Assembly: GCA_938015525.1 (NCBI GenBank) | Contig: CALLPC010000017.1 | Location: forward strand, 1 to 41,327 | Source of the DNA: an uncultured Dehalococcoidia bacterium | GTDB taxonomy: Bacteria > Chloroflexota > Dehalococcoidia > Tepidiformales > Tepidiformaceae | DNA length: 41,327 nt | Direction of reading: 5' to 3' | Part shown: piece after piece, positions 39,025-41,327 of the stretch | Numbering within the stretch: the stretch's first letter is position 1 | How the letters are laid out: the number at the start of each line of letters is the position of its first letter | Program-made: the position numbers and the translations under genes | Notes under the pieces: model-generated | The model's input: only the letters and a program-made list of their open reading frames with translations | Told to the model about the DNA's origin: nothing | The model's database searches: none

Positions 39025-39435
39025 ATGGCCAGCGAAGCACTCCGGCGGAAGGCCCAGGCCGATGCCATCCTCGAGCGGGCCGCATTCCAGCTCGCCGACC
39101 TGCTCCGCGAGGCATGCGCCGAGCTCCGCCCTTTTCCGCCTTTCCCCAACGCCCTCTTCACCAACGCCATCGAGGTCGACATCGGCCCGCTCGCGAACGA
39201 CCCGGAGCTCGGCTGCATCGTCGTCGCTGAGGACGGCGAGCTGTACGAGCTCCAGATGGGCATCGACCACGAAAGCATCGAGCTGACCGGCTCGTGGGAC
39301 CCCGTCACTGCCCGGAAGGAGACGCTGAAAAAGGTCGAGCTCCACCCGCGCGAGCAGCTGCTCTACCTCTACGAGGCGCTCGTGCGGGTGACCGAGGCGC
39401 TGCTCGAACGGGAAACCGCCCGCGGAGGCGCATGA
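39025..39435 (+). CDS. Conserved-looking protein of unknown function
   Basis: A 136-residue soluble protein. The first helix (ALRRKAQADAILERAAFQLADLL) is followed by a mixed middle (NAIEVDIGPLANDPELGCIVVAEDGELYELQMGIDHE) and a final helix pair (REQLLYLYEALVRVTEALLERE). No signal peptide, membrane segment or metal-binding pattern. It is probably transcribed with the TPR gene, since the stop overlaps the next ATG (ATGA). I do not recognise the family. Confidence 0.7.
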   Translation: MASEALRRKAQADAILERAAFQLADLLREACAELRPFPPFPNALFTNAIEVDIGPLANDPELGCIVVAEDGELYELQMGIDHESIELTGSWDPVTARKETLKKVELHPREQLLYLYEALVRVTEALLERETARGGA

Positions 39436-40919
39436 TGGGCCGCCTGCTGAGAGTCCTGCTCATCGCCGCCCTGCTCGCCGGCGCGGCTGTCCTCGCGCTG
39501 CAGCTCCTCCGCCGCCGGCGGCCCGCCTGGCCCGCCCCCGAACCGGGCTGGAGCCCGCCCGCCGTCGCACCGGTGCTCACCTTCGACGAGGACGAGGGGC
39601 TCCAACGCGAAATCGCCGACGCGGAGGCCGAGGGGATGCGCGCGCCCGACTGGGAGCCCCCGGTCGATGTCGCGGTCGACGAGACGGGCCGCGTCGTCGA
39701 ACCCGAGCCCCCCGCTGAGGAAGCCGTGGTCGAGCCCCTCGCCGCCGAGGACGGCGGCGTCACCGCCGCCCCGGGCGCCGACGTACCGCCCGCGGGGCCG
39801 GTGGAACGGACCGGCGAGGCTCTCGCCGGCGATGAGGAGGCCCTGCGCGGCCTCGATGACCTCACCGAGCTCCCCGATGAGGCCGTCCGGCAGCTCTTCG
39901 CCGAGGCCGAGGAGTTTGAACGGGCGATCGCCGAGTTCGAGCAGCTGGAACAGGCGATGGCGGGGACCTTCGGCAGCCCCGAGCCCGGCGCGGCGCCCCC
40001 GGAGGCCTTCGTCCACCCGCTCGACGACGCGGAGACCGCCGAGAGCGACGCCGACATCATCCGCCGCCGGTTCGAGGAGCTCGCAGCCGAGCCCGAGCCC
40101 CTCTCTGCCGCCACAGAGCTCGAGCGGGCGATCGCCGATGCCGCGGCCGAGGGGATGGCCCCGCCGGCCGACACCCCGCCCGCGGACGAGGCGCGGAGCG
40201 CCGCCGGGGAGCTCGTGGAGCCGGCCCGGGCCGGGGCGGAGCCCCTCTTCGCCAGCCTCGAGGAGGCACTCCAGGACGTCGCGCCGCGGACCATCCAGCC
40301 GCCCCTGGGGCGATCGGCCGAGTCCTACCTCGACGAAGGGAACGTCTACTTCAACGTCGGCCAGTTCGCCCTCGCCATCGACCGGTACACGCAGGCGATC
40401 CTCCTCGACCCTGAGCTCACCGCCGCCTACTACAACCGGGCCAACGCCTACACCCGCTCCGGCGAGTTCGACCGCGCGCTCGCCGATTACAACCGGGCGC
40501 TCGAGCTCCTGCCGAACGACGCCGACGCCCTGAACAACCGGGGCATGCTCTTCCTCTACCGGGGCAACTACGGCGCCGCGGTGGCCGACTTCGACGCTGC
40601 GCTCGCCCTCGACCCGGGCGACACGACGGTGATGGTGAACCGCGGCATCGCCCGGCTGCACAGCGGGGATGCCGAGGGGGCGCTGCAGGATTTCCTCACC
40701 GCGGCGGGCCTCGACCCGCGCGACCCGGCCGCCCAGTACGGCGCCGCCCAGGCCGCCGCCGCCCTCGGCAACCGGGAGGAAGCGCTCCGGCACGTCGAGC
40801 GCGCCCTCGCCCTCGATGCGGGCTACGCCAGGGAGGCCGCAGCCGACCCGCGCCTCGCCATCCTCCAGGGCGACCCCGAGTTCCTCCGCCTGCTCCGCGA
40901 GGCCGGTCGGTCCTCCTGA
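39432..40919 (+). CDS. Membrane-anchored TPR protein
   Basis: A 495-residue protein. Residues 5-24 form a membrane anchor. About 250 residues of acidic, Glu/Pro/Ala-rich, probably disordered sequence follow. The C-terminal part (about 300-470) carries four or so TPR motifs, e.g. ESYLDEGNVYFNVGQFALAIDRYTQAI and AAYYNRANAYTRSGEFDRALADYNRAL. TPRs bind protein partners; which ones is unknown. The start (ATG 39432 or 39435) overlaps the stop of the preceding gene, so both are co-translated. GGAGG is best placed for 39435. Confidence 0.85.
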   Translation: MMGRLLRVLLIAALLAGAAVLALQLLRRRRPAWPAPEPGWSPPAVAPVLTFDEDEGLQREIADAEAEGMRAPDWEPPVDVAVDETGRVVEPEPPAEEAVVEPLAAEDGGVTAAPGADVPPAGPVERTGEALAGDEEALRGLDDLTELPDEAVRQLFAEAEEFERAIAEFEQLEQAMAGTFGSPEPGAAPPEAFVHPLDDAETAESDADIIRRRFEELAAEPEPLSAATELERAIADAAAEGMAPPADTPPADEARSAAGELVEPARAGAEPLFASLEEALQDVAPRTIQPPLGRSAESYLDEGNVYFNVGQFALAIDRYTQAILLDPELTAAYYNRANAYTRSGEFDRALADYNRALELLPNDADALNNRGMLFLYRGNYGAAVADFDAALALDPGDTTVMVNRGIARLHSGDAEGALQDFLTAAGLDPRDPAAQYGAAQAAAALGNREEALRHVERALALDAGYAREAAADPRLAILQGDPEFLRLLREAGRSS

Positions 40920-40972
40920 CTGCGGACGCCCGGCCATCGCCGCCGTTAACCCGGCCGCGTCACGATGCATGG

Positions 40973-41327
40973 GTGGAGGCGTCTCCCCCGGTTTCCGTAC
41001 GCGGCCTGGTCAAGCGGTACGGCGAGGTCACAGCCCTCGCCGGGGTGGACCTCGAGGTGGCGCCGGGCGAGGTCGTCGCCCTCCTCGGCCCAAACGGTGC
41101 CGGCAAGACCACGCTCGTCGAAATCCTGGAGGGGTTCCGGGTACCGACGGCGGGCGACGTCCGCGTCCTCGGCATCGTGCCGGCGGCCGGCGGCCCGGCC
41201 TGGCGCGCCCGCCTCGGGGTAGTCTTCCAGTCGGCCGGCTTCTTCGAAGTGCTGACCGTGCGCGAGGTGGTCGAACACTTCGCCAGCTTCTACCCGGCGC
41301 CGCTCGACCCGGCGCGCGTCATCGCGA
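40973..41327 (+). CDS. ABC transporter ATP-binding protein, partial
   Basis: The first 118 residues of an ABC ATPase that runs off the window: VRGLVKRYGEVTALAGVDLEV, Walker A GPNGAGKTTLVEILEG, and the Q-loop GVVFQSAGFFEVLTVREVVEHF. The signature and Walker B motifs lie outside. The sequence resembles CcmA/DrrA-type ATPases used for drug or polysaccharide export. The start is a GTG at 40973, 53 nt after the TPR gene. Confidence 0.88.
   Translation, partial: MEASPPVSVRGLVKRYGEVTALAGVDLEVAPGEVVALLGPNGAGKTTLVEILEGFRVPTAGDVRVLGIVPAAGGPAWRARLGVVFQSAGFFEVLTVREVVEHFASFYPAPLDPARVIA

Noticed and set aside
34911..39230. Opposite-strand open frame of 1439 codons across dnaE
   Set aside because: It is a shadow of GC-rich dnaE codons; its translation has no recognisable domain and dnaE is unmistakable.

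Overview
The window is about 41 kb of very GC-rich bacterial DNA, dense with genes on both strands. The gene content points to a Gram-positive-type (monoderm) lineage, most likely Chloroflexota (a Dehalococcoidia/Tepidiforma-like organism). The clues are a YidC without the large periplasmic domain, an F420-type luciferase-like oxidoreductase, several lipoproteins and a Tat lipoprotein, a cell-wall-sorting-like tail, and no LPS or outer-membrane assembly genes apart from one BamB-like propeller. The assignment to a phylum is an inference. I found no tRNA, rRNA, CRISPR array or insertion sequence.

Layout. 1-2000: a B12-riboswitch-controlled unit on the minus strand (squalene-cyclase-like repeat surface protein, then an ECF transporter T component cut by the window edge). 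2059-5563: plus-strand PAP2 enzyme, glycerophosphodiesterase-like protein, LLM oxidoreductase, MoaD/ThiS carrier with a small partner, and a membrane thioredoxin. 5560-12252: MFS exporter, GlsB-type protein, a zinc protein, a palindrome array in front of a PadR-like regulator, an acyl-CoA dehydrogenase, a DUF2231 protein, an alpha/beta hydrolase and a DsbA-like protein whose two halves are in swapped order. 12392-13836: a 58-residue zinc ribbon behind a clear c-di-AMP (ydaO) riboswitch, then PRPP synthetase.

14048-22518 is the chromosome-maintenance core, all on the minus strand and read right to left: rpmH, rnpA, yidD, a cluster of six parS-like sites, a BamB-like lipoprotein, yidC, jag, a PfkB kinase, parA, parB, ridA and an HsdR_N-RAMA nuclease. 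Several of these genes overlap by 1-50 nt. dnaA is not in the window.

22589-35191 carries a lytic transglycosylase, alanine racemase, a receiver lacking its phospho-acceptor Asp, an orphan phage portal gene, an export module (two related secreted proteins plus a subtilase), a metal-regulator-like operator/promoter followed by a probable structured RNA, a transaldolase-family aldolase, and two lipoproteins. 35205-41327 holds dnaE, an unknown protein, a TPR membrane protein and the start of an ABC transporter ATPase.

The observations I would look at first are the circularly permuted DsbA-like protein, the c-di-AMP riboswitch on a tiny zinc ribbon, the B12 riboswitch on a surface protein plus ECF transporter, the operator-bearing candidate RNA at 32154-32325, the apparent ACG start of the PfkB kinase, and a recurring -10 box placed 6-9 nt before start codons, which suggests widespread leaderless transcription.
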